Assembly (NCBI GenBank): GCA_965198895.1
Contig: OZ240676.1
Coordinates: forward strand, 4,712,001-4,776,000
Direction of reading: 5' to 3'
From: LMUY01 sp965198895
GTDB lineage: Bacteria > Pseudomonadota > Alphaproteobacteria > Acetobacterales > Acetobacteraceae
Length of the DNA: 64,000 nt
This document shows positions 9,016-17,388 of the stretch, piece by piece. Within the stretch, counting starts at the first letter, position 1. Every line of letters begins with the position of its first letter. Below the pieces are notes generated by a model, which saw only the letters and a program-made list of their open reading frames with translations, did not search any database and was not told where the DNA came from. Both the position numbers and the translations under genes were made by a program.

Positions 9016-9980
9016 CGTGGCGCGGCGGCGCGCTGTAGCCGGTCGTTGATGGCGGCCCCCAACCCGGCATCCGGCACCGCCATGACGGCAATGCCGCGCA
9101 GGCCGAGCCGTGTGCCCTCCCGGTCCAGCCAGCGCAGGCCCTCGAACAGGCGGGATGCCGCTTCCACCGGGTCGGCGGTGCGGCTCAAGTCGAACGTCGC
9201 GCCCGCGCCGGGCAAAGGCGGCCCAAAGGCGAGCAGGGCCTCGTCTGCCGCGATGTCGGTCGCGTTCAGCCGGACGGCGAGGGACGGCGCGTAGTGCGAG
9301 ACGAGCAGGCCGGGCGAGCGGAGACTGCGGGATTGTTCGGCTTCGGCGGGGGTGATCGGCCGGCCGATCGGCCCGATCAGCGCCTCGATCACCTCCGCCG
9401 TGAGCCCGCCGGGGCGGAGCAGGAAGGGTTGGGCGCCCGACAGGTCCAGCACGGTGGACTCAACGCCGACCGGGCAGGGGCCACCATCCACCACGGCGGC
9501 GATCCGTCCCTCCAGCCCGTCCAGCACGTGGTCCGCGGTGGTGGGCGACACGCTGCCCGACCGGTTCGCCGAGGGCGCCGCGATCGGCCGCCCGACCTCG
9601 CGCAACAGCGCCAGCGCGACCGGATGCGCCGGAACCCGGACCGCCAGCGTGTCCAGCCCCGCACCCGCCAGCAACGCGACCGGGCAGGTGACCCGGCGTG
9701 GCAGCACCATCGTGAGCGGGCCGGGCCAGAATGCCTCTGCCAGAGTGGTGGCGAGCGCGGTCGCGTCCACGTGGCGGAACGCGGCGGCCACATCCGGATA
9801 GTGGCAAATCAGCGGGTTGAAGTGCGGCCGCCCCTTCGCCGCGAAGATCGACGCGACGGCGGTATTGGACGTCGCGTCCGCCCCGAGCCCGTAAACCGTC
9901 TCGGTGGGGAAGGCGACCAGGTCACCGGCCAGCAGCAGGGTGGCGGCCTCGGGGTCACCGGGTTGCAGCCGCCGGGTCAA
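9012..9980 (-). CDS. L-threonylcarbamoyladenylate synthase, Sua5 type
   Basis: Makes L-threonylcarbamoyl-AMP from threonine, bicarbonate and ATP for the t6A37 modification of tRNAs decoding ANN codons. The YrdC domain shows AFPTETVYGLGADA, KGRPHFNPLICHY, PAPSANRSGSVSPTTADHV and VESTVLDL. An additional C-terminal Sua5 domain (from about residue 205, with SRSLRSPGLLVSHYAPSLAVRL) distinguishes it from the shorter TsaC. I chose the TTG at 9980 because it overlaps the cysQ stop (TTGA), matching the coupling style of this operon, and the protein then begins just before the conserved strand. Another TTG at 10013 would overlap cysQ by 37 bases. Confidence 0.9.
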   Translation of the reverse strand: MTRRLQPGDPEAATLLLAGDLVAFPTETVYGLGADATSNTAVASIFAAKGRPHFNPLICHYPDVAAAFRHVDATALATTLAEAFWPGPLTMVLPRRVTCPVALLAGAGLDTLAVRVPAHPVALALLREVGRPIAAPSANRSGSVSPTTADHVLDGLEGRIAAVVDGGPCPVGVESTVLDLSGAQPFLLRPGGLTAEVIEALIGPIGRPITPAEAEQSRSLRSPGLLVSHYAPSLAVRLNATDIAADEALLAFGPPLPGAGATFDLSRTADPVEAASRLFEGLRWLDREGTRLGLRGIAVMAVPDAGLGAAINDRLQRAAAPR

Positions 9981-10738
9981 CGGCCACAGCAGATGAAGTG
10001 CGGGTTCTCCCAACCGGGTTTGCCGTAGCCCAGCGGGTTACCCGCCAGGTCCAGCAAGCGTCCGCCCGCGGCTTCCAGCACGGCCTGCGGCCCGGCGGTG
10101 TCCCATTCCATGGTGCGTCCGAACCGGGGGTAGAGGTCGGCGACCCCCTCTGCCACCCGGGCGATCTTCAGGGCCGAGCCGTAGTTGGCGATCGAGGCTA
10201 CCGGGCGATCGGCCAGGAATGCGTCGAGCCGGGCGTCATTGGCGTGGTGGCGCGACGCGACCACGGTCAAGCCGGCCGCAGGGGGCACGCGGGCGCTGAT
10301 CGGTTCTTCGCCCGACGCCGTCCGCTTCCACGCGCCGCGGCCGACGATGCCGCCGAACAACTCGCCCAAAGCCGGGACGCCGACGACGCCCAGGGCGGGC
10401 GCGCCGTTGCGTACGAGGCCGATGTTGACGGCGAACTCGTCGCGGCCGGCGGCGAATTCGCGGGTGCCGTCCAACGGGTCCACCAGCCAGTAGGCAGCCG
10501 CCGGGTCGTGCTCGCGTCCGGCGGCGGACTCCTCCTCGGCGACGACCTGGATGCCGGGGGTCGCTTTGCGCAGGGCCGCCGCGATCAGCTCCTCGGCCAG
10601 ATGGTCGGCTTCGGTAACGGGGCTCTTGTCGTCCTTGTGCAACGTTTCGAAGCCGCGGGCGCGCACGGCCAGGATGACCGCCCCAGCCTGCAGGGCGAGA
10701 TCGGCGGCTAGTTCGAGGAGTGCGGTGTCGTCCATCAT
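9977..10738 (-). CDS. cysQ: 3'(2'),5'-bisphosphate nucleotidase CysQ
   Basis: 253 residues of the inositol-monophosphatase superfamily. It hydrolyses 3'-phosphoadenosine 5'-phosphate (PAP) to AMP, which removes the inhibitory by-product of sulfate assimilation. Metal-binding residues are visible: VAEEESA (Glu), VDPLDGTREFAAGRDEF (Asp-Pro-Leu-Asp-Gly-Thr) and MEWDTAGPQAVLEAAGG. The REF after DGT favours CysQ over inositol phosphatase. Two consecutive ATG codons (10738 and 10735) are both possible starts. It is first of the overlapping cysQ-sua5-baiN unit and divergent from pepA. Confidence 0.88.
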   Translation of the reverse strand: MMDDTALLELAADLALQAGAVILAVRARGFETLHKDDKSPVTEADHLAEELIAAALRKATPGIQVVAEEESAAGREHDPAAAYWLVDPLDGTREFAAGRDEFAVNIGLVRNGAPALGVVGVPALGELFGGIVGRGAWKRTASGEEPISARVPPAAGLTVVASRHHANDARLDAFLADRPVASIANYGSALKIARVAEGVADLYPRFGRTMEWDTAGPQAVLEAAGGRLLDLAGNPLGYGKPGWENPHFICCGR

Positions 10739-10895
10739 GCGGCCATGCCCCTATGCTCGTTGGTTGGATCGACACAAGCCGCACGAACGAGGCGGCATAA
10801 TTGTTTGTGAAATCAATCGGAACGCCCGGCGAGCGTGGCGCTTCAGCGGACGTAGTATGGCAACCCGAGTGCGTCAAATGATTCAAGCCGCGTGC

Positions 10896-10924
10896 CTGGC
10901 AATGCCGCCGCGCACTGCTACAGT
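10896..10924 (+). promoter_or_regulatory. Possible sigma-70-like promoter of pepA
   Basis: In the 215-base divergent region between cysQ and pepA, ctggca (10896-10901) and tacagt (10919-10924) are spaced by 17 bases and lie about 30 bases before the pepA ATG. The match to TTGACA/TATAAT is partial (four of six in each box). This is a weak call made by eye. Confidence 0.3.
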
Positions 10925-10953
10925 CCGTTTCCACGCACTCCCGAGGGTCATTC

Positions 10954-12459
10954 ATGCTGTCCATCGATTTCGCCCGCGACGCCTTGCCCGCATCCGGGGC
11001 GCTCGCCCTGCTGGTGGCGGAGGGGGCAGCCCCGTCCGGGCTGTGGGCCGAGCTCGACAGCGCCTGCGAGGGCGCCGTGACCCGTGCCTTTGCCGCCGCA
11101 AAGTTCACCGGAAAAAAGGGCAGTTCTTGCTCGGTGCTCGCCCCGGGTGCCGGGCTGTCGCGCGTCTTGGCCGTGGGGCTGGGCAAGGCCGAGGACCTGA
11201 CCCCGTTCGCCGCCGAGGAAGCCGGCGGCACGATCGCGGCGGCCCTGGGCAACGAGGCGGAGGCGGCGGTGGCCACCGGCAGCATCACCCCAACGCAGGC
11301 CGCCGCGGTTGCAATGGGCGCCAGCCTGCGCTCCTACCGGTTCGACCGCTATCGCACCAAGGAGAAGCCGGAGGACAAGCCCAAGCTCACCGGCCTCACC
11401 GTGTTATGCGCGGACCCGGCAGCCGCGGCCGAGGCTTGGGCGCCGATGGAGGCTGTGGTGAATGGCGTCACCCTCGCCCGCAACCTGGTGAGCGAGCCGC
11501 CGAACGTGCTGTTCCCGGCGGAGATGGCCGATCGCTGCCTGGCGCTCGAGGAACTGGGCGTGAAGGTCGAGGTGTTCGGGCCGAAGGAGATGGACAAGCT
11601 CGGTTTCGGCATGCTGATGGGCGTTTCGCTGGGCAGTGCCACCGAGCCGCGCATGGTGGTGATGCGCTGGAACGGCGCGTCGAAGGCAAAGGGTAAGAAG
11701 GCTGGGCCTAAGTCCAAACCGCTTGCCTTCATCGGCAAGGGCGTGACCTTCGACACCGGCGGCATCTCCATCAAGGGCGCCGGCGGGATGGAGGACATGA
11801 AATGGGACATGGCCGGCGCCGGCGCTGTGATCGGCGCGATGGCGGCCCTGGCCGGGCGCAAGGCGCCGGTCGACGTCGTGGGGTTGGTCGGGCTGGTGGA
11901 GAACATGCCCAGCAGCACGGCCCAGCGGCCCGGCGACGTGGTGACCAGCTACTCCGGCCAGACGGTCGAGATCATCAACACCGACGCCGAGGGCCGGCTC
12001 GTGCTGGGCGACGTGCTTTGGTACTGCCAGGAGCGGTTCGAGCCGGCGTTCATGGTCGATCTGGCGACGCTGACCGGCGGCATCATCGTGAGCCTCGGGC
12101 ACGAATACGCCGGGCTGTTCAGCAATAACGACGAGCTCGCGCAGAACCTGCTGGCGACCGGTACTGCCTGGGGTGAGAAGCTGTGGCGCATGCCGCTGGG
12201 CGACGCCTACGACAAGATGCTGCGGAGCGAGATCGCCGACATGAAGAACGTCGGGGGCCGGCCCGGTGGTTCGATTTCCGCCGCCTGCTTCATCCAGCGC
12301 TTCGTGAATAACGTTCCGTGGGCGCATCTGGACATCGCCGGCACTGCCTGGAGCACGAAGGACGGGCCTACGACCCCGAAGGGCGCCACGGCCTTCGGGG
12401 TGCGGCTAATCGACCGTCTTGTGGCCGAGCACTACGAAGGCGTCCAGCCGATCGGATGA
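10954..12459 (+). CDS. pepA: Leucyl aminopeptidase PepA (M17)
   Basis: 501 residues, the usual length. It is a cytosolic hexameric di-metal exopeptidase that removes N-terminal residues from peptides. The C-terminal catalytic domain has the metal and active-site motifs IGKGVTFDTGGISIKG (Lys and Asp ligands), WDMAGAGAV and NTDAEGRLVLGDVL, the last being the family signature. The N-terminal macro-like domain (about residues 1-170) is less conserved, as usual. It is preceded by gagggtc about seven bases before ATG. Its stop overlaps the holC start (ATGA), the classic pepA-holC pair. Some PepA proteins also bind DNA; nothing here tests that. Confidence 0.96.
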   Translation: MLSIDFARDALPASGALALLVAEGAAPSGLWAELDSACEGAVTRAFAAAKFTGKKGSSCSVLAPGAGLSRVLAVGLGKAEDLTPFAAEEAGGTIAAALGNEAEAAVATGSITPTQAAAVAMGASLRSYRFDRYRTKEKPEDKPKLTGLTVLCADPAAAAEAWAPMEAVVNGVTLARNLVSEPPNVLFPAEMADRCLALEELGVKVEVFGPKEMDKLGFGMLMGVSLGSATEPRMVVMRWNGASKAKGKKAGPKSKPLAFIGKGVTFDTGGISIKGAGGMEDMKWDMAGAGAVIGAMAALAGRKAPVDVVGLVGLVENMPSSTAQRPGDVVTSYSGQTVEIINTDAEGRLVLGDVLWYCQERFEPAFMVDLATLTGGIIVSLGHEYAGLFSNNDELAQNLLATGTAWGEKLWRMPLGDAYDKMLRSEIADMKNVGGRPGGSISAACFIQRFVNNVPWAHLDIAGTAWSTKDGPTTPKGATAFGVRLIDRLVAEHYEGVQPIG

Positions 12460-12899
12460 CGGAGATAGGCTTCTACCACCTGACGCGCACCACGGCGGAG
12501 CAGGCGCTGCCCAAGCTGCTCGGCCGCACCCTGTCCACTGGCGAGCGGGCGGCCGTGCTATGCGGCAGCGAAATGCGACTGAAGGCACTGGACGATGCGC
12601 TGTGGGCGTCGGCCGACCCGGACTGGCTGCCCCATGGCAGCGCCCGCACCGGCGAGGCGGACCTGCAACCGATCTGGCTGACCCTCGTGCCGGAGGCGCC
12701 GAACGGGGCGCGGTTCCTGTTCCGCCTGGACGGGACCGATGCCGACCCGGCCGCCTGGGCCCGTGTGTTCGACCTGTTCGACGGTGGCGACGAGGCGGCG
12801 GTGGCCGCGGCACGGCAGCGTTGGGCGACCGCCAAGCAGGCCGGGCACCAGCTGACCTACTGGCAGCAGGGCGAGCGCGGCTGGCAGAAGAAAGCATGA
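12456..12899 (+). CDS. holC: DNA polymerase III subunit chi (HolC)
   Basis: 147 residues from the ATG that overlaps the pepA TGA. Chi links the DNA polymerase III clamp loader to single-strand-binding protein through the SSB C-terminal tail. It shows the family start IGFYHLTRTTAEQALPKLLG, the RAAVLCGSEMRLKALDDALW helix, and the strand-turn region LPHGSA. The C-terminal segment (YWQQGERGWQKKA) matches alphaproteobacterial chi proteins. Conserved operon position after pepA supports the call. The ndk gene that often follows is not here; a proline-rich protein follows instead. Confidence 0.92.
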   Translation: MTEIGFYHLTRTTAEQALPKLLGRTLSTGERAAVLCGSEMRLKALDDALWASADPDWLPHGSARTGEADLQPIWLTLVPEAPNGARFLFRLDGTDADPAAWARVFDLFDGGDEAAVAAARQRWATAKQAGHQLTYWQQGERGWQKKA

Positions 12900-12960
12900 T
12901 ATAGAAGCTTTTCCGTCGTCGCGACGTCGACTACATCCCCTGCATGGGACACGCGCGCAC

Positions 12961-13626
12961 ATGCTGAAATACGCTCTGATGGCCGTTGCGGCTGCCACCC
13001 TGCTGGCAGTGGTGTTCATCATGCTACCGACCGGCAGCGGACCCCGGCCTGAGCCCCGCCTGCTCGCGAGCGGGGACCCCCAGTCCAGCACCAGCTTCAC
13101 GATCCATGATGCGGCACCTCCGACGCCGGTCACGCTCAGCCCCGCCACGCCACCTGCGGCCCCCACCACGCCGCCGGCCCCGGGCGACCTGGATGCGTTG
13201 ATGCAGCGCCTGCGCGCCAGTTCTGCCAACCCCAGTTCTGCCAACCCCCCCACGACGCCACCCGCGCCGGATGCGACTGTCAACGCCACGACGACTGCGC
13301 CGGCGGCTCCCGTTGCGCCGGCCCCGGCCCCTACGGACGCGACCGCGGTGCCGCCGCCGAGCCCGCCGCCGCAGCGATGGGCGAGTGTCACGGCCCAGGG
13401 CACGCGGTGGCGGCTGGCCCGGTCCAGCAATGGGTATATCGTCTCGATCGATCTCGGTGGCGGCCAGGTGGCGGACGTCCACGTGCTGCAAGCTTTCGCC
13501 AACTTGGACCCGGCGGCGGTGAACGTGCGGGTAGACTACCTGCGCGACACCATCCTGCAGAATTTCTCCAACCAATCTGGCTCATACAGCTTCGCCCGGG
13601 ATGGGTCGGTGTCGATGGAGCGGTAG
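12961..13626 (+). CDS. Proline-rich membrane-anchored or secreted hypothetical protein
   Basis: 221 residues; I recognise no family. Residues 1-22 are a hydrophobic signal or anchor (YALMAVAAATLLAVVFIML). Residues about 25-145 form an Ala/Pro/Thr-rich, probably unstructured linker, including a short tandem SSANPSSANP. The last 75 residues are folded-looking: WASVTAQGTRWRLARS, then GGGQVADVHVLQAFANLDPA and a charged end. The layout (anchor, long linker, small C-terminal domain) suggests a periplasmic domain held away from the membrane. The 61-base gap after holC allows co-transcription. Confidence 0.6.
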   Translation: MLKYALMAVAAATLLAVVFIMLPTGSGPRPEPRLLASGDPQSSTSFTIHDAAPPTPVTLSPATPPAAPTTPPAPGDLDALMQRLRASSANPSSANPPTTPPAPDATVNATTTAPAAPVAPAPAPTDATAVPPPSPPPQRWASVTAQGTRWRLARSSNGYIVSIDLGGGQVADVHVLQAFANLDPAAVNVRVDYLRDTILQNFSNQSGSYSFARDGSVSMER

Positions 13627-13722
13627 CCGCTCGGTAATATTCTGAATTAACTATTTAACCTTCTGCCACATGCGGGACACATACATCCTCGTAACCTGCC
13701 CTTAGATACAGCGGAGGTGACG

Positions 13723-13935
13723 ATGCAGCAGATCAGCGCGGGCTTCTCGGAGATCCAGCTGGCCGTGATGGCTATGCCGAGGAAATCGGATTTCACGCCG
13801 CAAGCGATGGCCCAGTATCTGCGCCGCACCAGCGGTCCCGCCGCGCATTGCTTCGCCCGGGCGATGCACGAGGACTCCGCCTGGGCCAACGAGACCTGGG
13901 GCGACTACTGGGCGGACGTGATGCGCCTGGTTTAA
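13723..13935 (+). CDS. Small hypothetical protein (70 residues)
   Basis: Starts at ATG 13723 with gcggagg just upstream; a GTG two codons earlier is also possible. The sequence is Met- and Ala-rich with a conserved-looking core RKSDFTPQAMAQYL and a Trp-rich tail WANETWGDYWADVM. No signal peptide or membrane helix. The gap before it is AT-rich (taatattctgaattaact around 13635-13652), which could hold its promoter. Coding potential is supported only by the start site and balanced composition. I do not recognise a family. Confidence 0.5.
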   Translation: MQQISAGFSEIQLAVMAMPRKSDFTPQAMAQYLRRTSGPAAHCFARAMHEDSAWANETWGDYWADVMRLV

Positions 13936-13985
13936 GCCGCGAGCACGGGCAGTCTAGTAAGGAAACACCGCCCGAACCTTCCCAT

Positions 13986-14108
13986 GTAGGGTGCAATGCG
14001 CTTTGGCATTGCACCACTGCCGGTGCCAACGAGCCCGGATGGTGCGCGGCGAGTGGTCACGATTCCCCGCCGGGGGTTGGTGCAATGCCAAGGCGCATTG
14101 CACCCTAC
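13986..14108. repeat. Large inverted repeat (gtagggtgcaatg type)
   Basis: Two 31-base arms, 13986-14016 and 14078-14108, are reverse complements with a single mismatch; each starts or ends with gtagggtgcaatg or its complement. The 61-base centre is GC-rich and itself contains ccggtg/ccggg pieces. Each arm is also internally palindromic (gtgcaatg ... cattgcac). Similar gtagggtgcaatg palindromes are common REP-type elements in proteobacteria. It fills the 212-base gap between the small protein and the monooxygenase, which converge here. Confidence 0.85.
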
Positions 14109-14147
14109 ACTTGCGTCAATACCGGCTCACAACCACAGGCGCCGGTA

Positions 14148-15443
14148 CTAGAACGCCCGCAGCATCTCTCGCAGGGTGCCGCTGGTGTATTCGGTGCGGG
14201 TTAGGCCACGCCGCTGCAGCGCCGGGACCAACTGCTCGGTGATCGAGGCGACGTAGCTGGGCTTCAGTAGACCGGCCACCAGGAAGCCGTCGCCACCGAT
14301 CTCCGCCATGGCTTCCTCCATCTGCGCCGCAACGGAATCGGCGGTGCCGATCGGGGTGTAGTTGCGGGGGGTGAGCAGGATCTCGCGCAACGTGGCCTCC
14401 GGACCGGCGGCCTCGAAGTTGCGCAGCAGGGACTGCAGGCCATTGATCTTCAACTCCGGCACCGGCTGGTCCAGGTCCAGCTTCGAAAAATCGACGTTGG
14501 CCATGTAGGAGAACGCGGCGAGCGTGCGCTCCATGCCGTGGGCACGGGCGCGGGCCATGCTGTCCTTCAGGTCCGCCGCTGCCTGGGCGTCCCGCACCAC
14601 GAATGGATTGAACACAAACATCACCTTGCAGGTGGACGGGTCCCGGCCACAAGCCGCAGCGTGACGCATCACCTCGTCGCGGTAATCCTTCATCGCCGGG
14701 TAGTCGGCGGCGTGGCCGGCCAGCACCACCTCGGCATGCTGGCCGCTGAACCGGCGGCCGCGCGGCGAGGCGCCGGGGGCCACGAACACGGGGCGGCCCT
14801 GCGGCGATTGCGGGATGTTGAGCGGCCCGCGCGACTTGTAGAACTGCCCCTCGAAATCGATCGTGTGGACCTTCGCCGGGTCGGCGAACACGCCGGTGGC
14901 GCGGTCCAGCACCATGGCATCCGGCTCCCACGAGTTCCAAAGCCGGGTCGCGACGTCGATGAACTCGTCCGCCATGTCGTAGCGCAGGTCGTGTTCCGGC
15001 TGACCCGGCAGGCCGTAATTCTGCCCGGCGCGATCGTTGGTGGCGGTGACGATGTTCCAGCCGATCCGGCCACCGGTGAAATGGTCCAGCGTGCCCAGCA
15101 GCCGGGCCAGCAGGAAGGGCGGGTAGAACGTCGTGGTGAGCGTCGGCGCGATGCCGATGTGCTGGGTGACGGAGGCGAGATAGCCCACCAAGGCCACCGG
15201 ATCGAACTTCGGCGTCATGACGGCATTGCGCAGGTAGAAGTCGCGGGACGAGCCATAGGCGTCCGGGATCGTAGACGAATCTTCCAGGATCAGCAGGTCG
15301 AAGCAGGCCCGCTCCAGCGCGCGGATCGCGTCCTGGAACAAGGCGGGCTTGGTCCAGTCGTACTCCTCCGGGTAGCCCGGTTCGTTCCAGCCCTGGATGG
15401 TGACGCCCGAGCCCAGAAACCAGCCGAGGTGGAACTTTGCCAT
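14148..15443 (-). CDS. LLM-class FMN-dependent monooxygenase (NtaA/SnaA/DszA family)
   Basis: 431 residues, typical of this luciferase-like subgroup. It uses FMNH2 from a separate reductase to oxygenate a small organic substrate (chelators, sulfonates, sulfides). Motifs: FHLGWFLGSGVTIQGW at the N-terminus, the long LEDSSTIPDAYGSS segment, TFYPPFLLARLLGTLDHFTGGRIGWNIVT (family signature) and RPVFVAPGASPRGRRFSGQHAEVVL. C-terminal residues form the expected alpha/beta end. It lies upstream of an orphan binding-protein gene on the same strand, so uptake and oxidation of one compound is possible. No flavin reductase gene is adjacent. Confidence 0.9.
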   Translation of the reverse strand: MAKFHLGWFLGSGVTIQGWNEPGYPEEYDWTKPALFQDAIRALERACFDLLILEDSSTIPDAYGSSRDFYLRNAVMTPKFDPVALVGYLASVTQHIGIAPTLTTTFYPPFLLARLLGTLDHFTGGRIGWNIVTATNDRAGQNYGLPGQPEHDLRYDMADEFIDVATRLWNSWEPDAMVLDRATGVFADPAKVHTIDFEGQFYKSRGPLNIPQSPQGRPVFVAPGASPRGRRFSGQHAEVVLAGHAADYPAMKDYRDEVMRHAAACGRDPSTCKVMFVFNPFVVRDAQAAADLKDSMARARAHGMERTLAAFSYMANVDFSKLDLDQPVPELKINGLQSLLRNFEAAGPEATLREILLTPRNYTPIGTADSVAAQMEEAMAEIGGDGFLVAGLLKPSYVASITEQLVPALQRRGLTRTEYTSGTLREMLRAF

Positions 15444-15464
15444 GCTATTCTCCCTGATCAGGTC

Positions 15465-15672
15465 TCACCGTCATGCCAAGGCTTGACCCACGGCTGTCCG
15501 GTTCACGTTACTGCGGCACATAAGTAAGACACCGTCATGCCAGTGCTTGACACTGGCATCCACGGGTTGGGCTGGTGACGTCAAACGGGATTTGACACGA
15601 CCGCGTGCAACAAGGCGGGGCCGGTGTCTGCGGGACGCCGTGGATACCAGGGTCAAGCCCTGGCATGACGGT
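15465..15672. repeat. Dispersed repeat with gtcatgcca palindromes
   Basis: Several copies or part-copies of a motif of the form caccgtcatgcca(g)ggcttgac and its reverse complement (gtcaagccctggcatgacgg at 15652-15671). The block 15533-15669 resembles 4859-4990 in the same orientation. This fills the 237-base gap between the binding-protein stop and the monooxygenase start. Such elements are widespread in alphaproteobacteria; no protein is encoded. Confidence 0.7.
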
Positions 15673-15680
15673 GGTTGCCA

Positions 15681-17258
15681 TCAAGCTGGCTTGCCGATGT
15701 TCCAGTAAGCGGCCACCGGGCAGTCGAACACGCCGGTCAGCGCGCGGCTGTAGGCGACGTAGGCGTAGGTGGAGCCTAATGGAATGTAGGGCAGGGATTT
15801 GAACGCCTCGACCTGGATCGCCGCGGCGAGTTTGGCTTGCTGGTCGGGATCGGCGCTGTCGAACCACTGGTTGCGCAGGTCCTCCAGCACCGGGTCGTCC
15901 GGCCAGCCGAACCAGCTTGCAGCACCGGCGCCTCGCAGCATCTGGTTCACCGCGGGATTGAGGATGTCGGTGCCGGACCATGTGGTGATGAAGGCGCTCC
16001 AGCCGCCCTTGTCCACCGGGCCGCGATTGGTGCGGCGCTGCGCCATCGTGGTGAAGTCCGTCATCGCCAGTTCGGTGGTCATGCCCATCTTGCGCAGCAT
16101 GTCGTCGGCCACCTGCGCCATCGCCGACTGCACCGGCGACTCCGAAATCGCGAGCAGCACGACCTTTTCGCCGTTGTAGCTGGTGGCCTTCAGCGCGGCC
16201 CGGGCGCGGTCGATGTCGTGCACCTTCAGCACCGCGCCGCCGACATCGGTGCCATAGGGCGTGCCACAGGCGAAGAAGCTGTCGCAGGTGCGGATCATGT
16301 CCGGCCGGCTGACCGCGGATTGCAGGAAGGTTTCCTGGTTGACCGCCATCGCGACGGCTTGGCGGATCGCCGGGTCGTTGAATGGCGGCTGCGTGTGGTT
16401 GAACTGGAAGATGGCGTAGCTGCCGGTCTTGTTGCGTACGGTGGCGGCCAGTTTCGGCTGGGCCTCGATCACCGGGATCAGGTCGGGCGGTGGCGCGTCC
16501 CAGTAATCCTGCTCGCCGTTCTGCAGCGCGGCATAGGCGGTGGCGGAGTCGCCCAGGATCGTCCACTCGATGCGGTCCACGCCCGCCACCCGGCCGCCCG
16601 CGATGCCGCTGACAGGTTCGTGGCGCGGCACGTAGCCGTCGAACTTGGCGAATACCACGCGGGCGCCCGGCACCCACTCGTTGCGCACGAAGCGGAACGG
16701 GCCGGAGCCGACCGACTCCGTCACCTGCTTCATCGGGTCGGTCAGCGCCATGCGTTCCGGCATGACGAAGCACTGCGACGAGCTGGACTTGCCGATGGCC
16801 GAGGCCAGCAGCGGGAAGGGGCGTTTCAGCCGGATGCGGAAGCGGCGGTCGTCGATTACCTCCATCGTGTCGGTGACCCGGCGCAGCGCCTGGCCGAACC
16901 CGTCCCGCGCCGACCAGCGCGCGATGGAGGCGATGCAATCGTTGGAGCGGACCGGCTCGCCGTCGTGGAATTTCAGGCCGTCGCGCAGGCCCATGACGAC
17001 GCTGCGGCCATCATCCTCGACCGACCAGCCTTCCGCCATCTGCGGCCGCGGGACGTAGTTGGCGTCGACCGAGATCAATTGGTCGAATACGAGGAAGGCG
17101 TAATCCTTGGTGGGCGTCGCCGTCGTCCAGATCGGATCGAGGCTCTGCAGGTCCGAGGCATGGATCATCCGCAGGACCGACGGGCGCGATTGGGCTCGGA
17201 CGCTTGCCGCCGCGAGGGATGCGGCCCCGCCCAGAAGTCCACGCCGGGAGATGGTCAA
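15681..17258 (-). CDS. Peptide/nickel-type ABC substrate-binding protein with Tat signal
   Basis: 525 residues from a TTG at 17258. That start puts the twin-arginine signal (TISRRGLLGGAASLAAA) at the very N-terminus and has aggatg upstream; an in-frame start at 17342 adds an unlikely 28-residue leader. The mature protein has the SBP_bac_5 pattern: LDPIWTTATPTKDYAFLVFDQLI, GLKFHDGEPVRSNDCIASI and FNHTQPPFNDPAIRQAVAMAVN. It would bind an oligopeptide or similar solute in the periplasm. No permease or ATPase gene is nearby. Tat export suggests folding before export. Its neighbour on the same strand is the LLM monooxygenase. Confidence 0.88.
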   Translation of the reverse strand: MTISRRGLLGGAASLAAASVRAQSRPSVLRMIHASDLQSLDPIWTTATPTKDYAFLVFDQLISVDANYVPRPQMAEGWSVEDDGRSVVMGLRDGLKFHDGEPVRSNDCIASIARWSARDGFGQALRRVTDTMEVIDDRRFRIRLKRPFPLLASAIGKSSSSQCFVMPERMALTDPMKQVTESVGSGPFRFVRNEWVPGARVVFAKFDGYVPRHEPVSGIAGGRVAGVDRIEWTILGDSATAYAALQNGEQDYWDAPPPDLIPVIEAQPKLAATVRNKTGSYAIFQFNHTQPPFNDPAIRQAVAMAVNQETFLQSAVSRPDMIRTCDSFFACGTPYGTDVGGAVLKVHDIDRARAALKATSYNGEKVVLLAISESPVQSAMAQVADDMLRKMGMTTELAMTDFTTMAQRRTNRGPVDKGGWSAFITTWSGTDILNPAVNQMLRGAGAASWFGWPDDPVLEDLRNQWFDSADPDQQAKLAAAIQVEAFKSLPYIPLGSTYAYVAYSRALTGVFDCPVAAYWNIGKPA

Positions 17259-17308
17259 GCTGCATCCTTTCAAGCGAACGGATGAGCGGAAGCAAAGACT
17301 GGGCCATC

Positions 17309-17376
17309 GGCCCCTATCCCGCGTGCGGGAAGGGGCCCTCACCCCGACCCTCTCCCGTGAAGAGCGGGGGAGGGAG
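17309..17376. repeat. Two adjacent hairpins, the second a ccctctcccg-family palindrome (copy 2)
   Basis: First hairpin: ggcccct-a-tcccgc (17309-17322) pairs with gcggga-aggggcc (17325-17337), one bulged base. Second: ccctctcccg (17348-17357) pairs with cgggggaggg (17365-17374), flanked by ctcaccccga as in the other copies. They lie between the fusA stop and the downstream binding-protein start on the minus strand and may end the fusA transcript. Confidence 0.75.
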
Positions 17377-17388
17377 AAAAGCGAAGGG

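Noticed and set aside
13986..14108. Possible CRISPR or attachment site
   Set aside because: Only two inverted arms, no direct-repeat array, no cas, integrase or tRNA nearby.
15837..17285. A 482-codon plus-strand frame opposite the Tat-exported binding protein
   Set aside because: Antisense shadow; low-complexity composition and no ribosome-binding site, against a well-supported gene.
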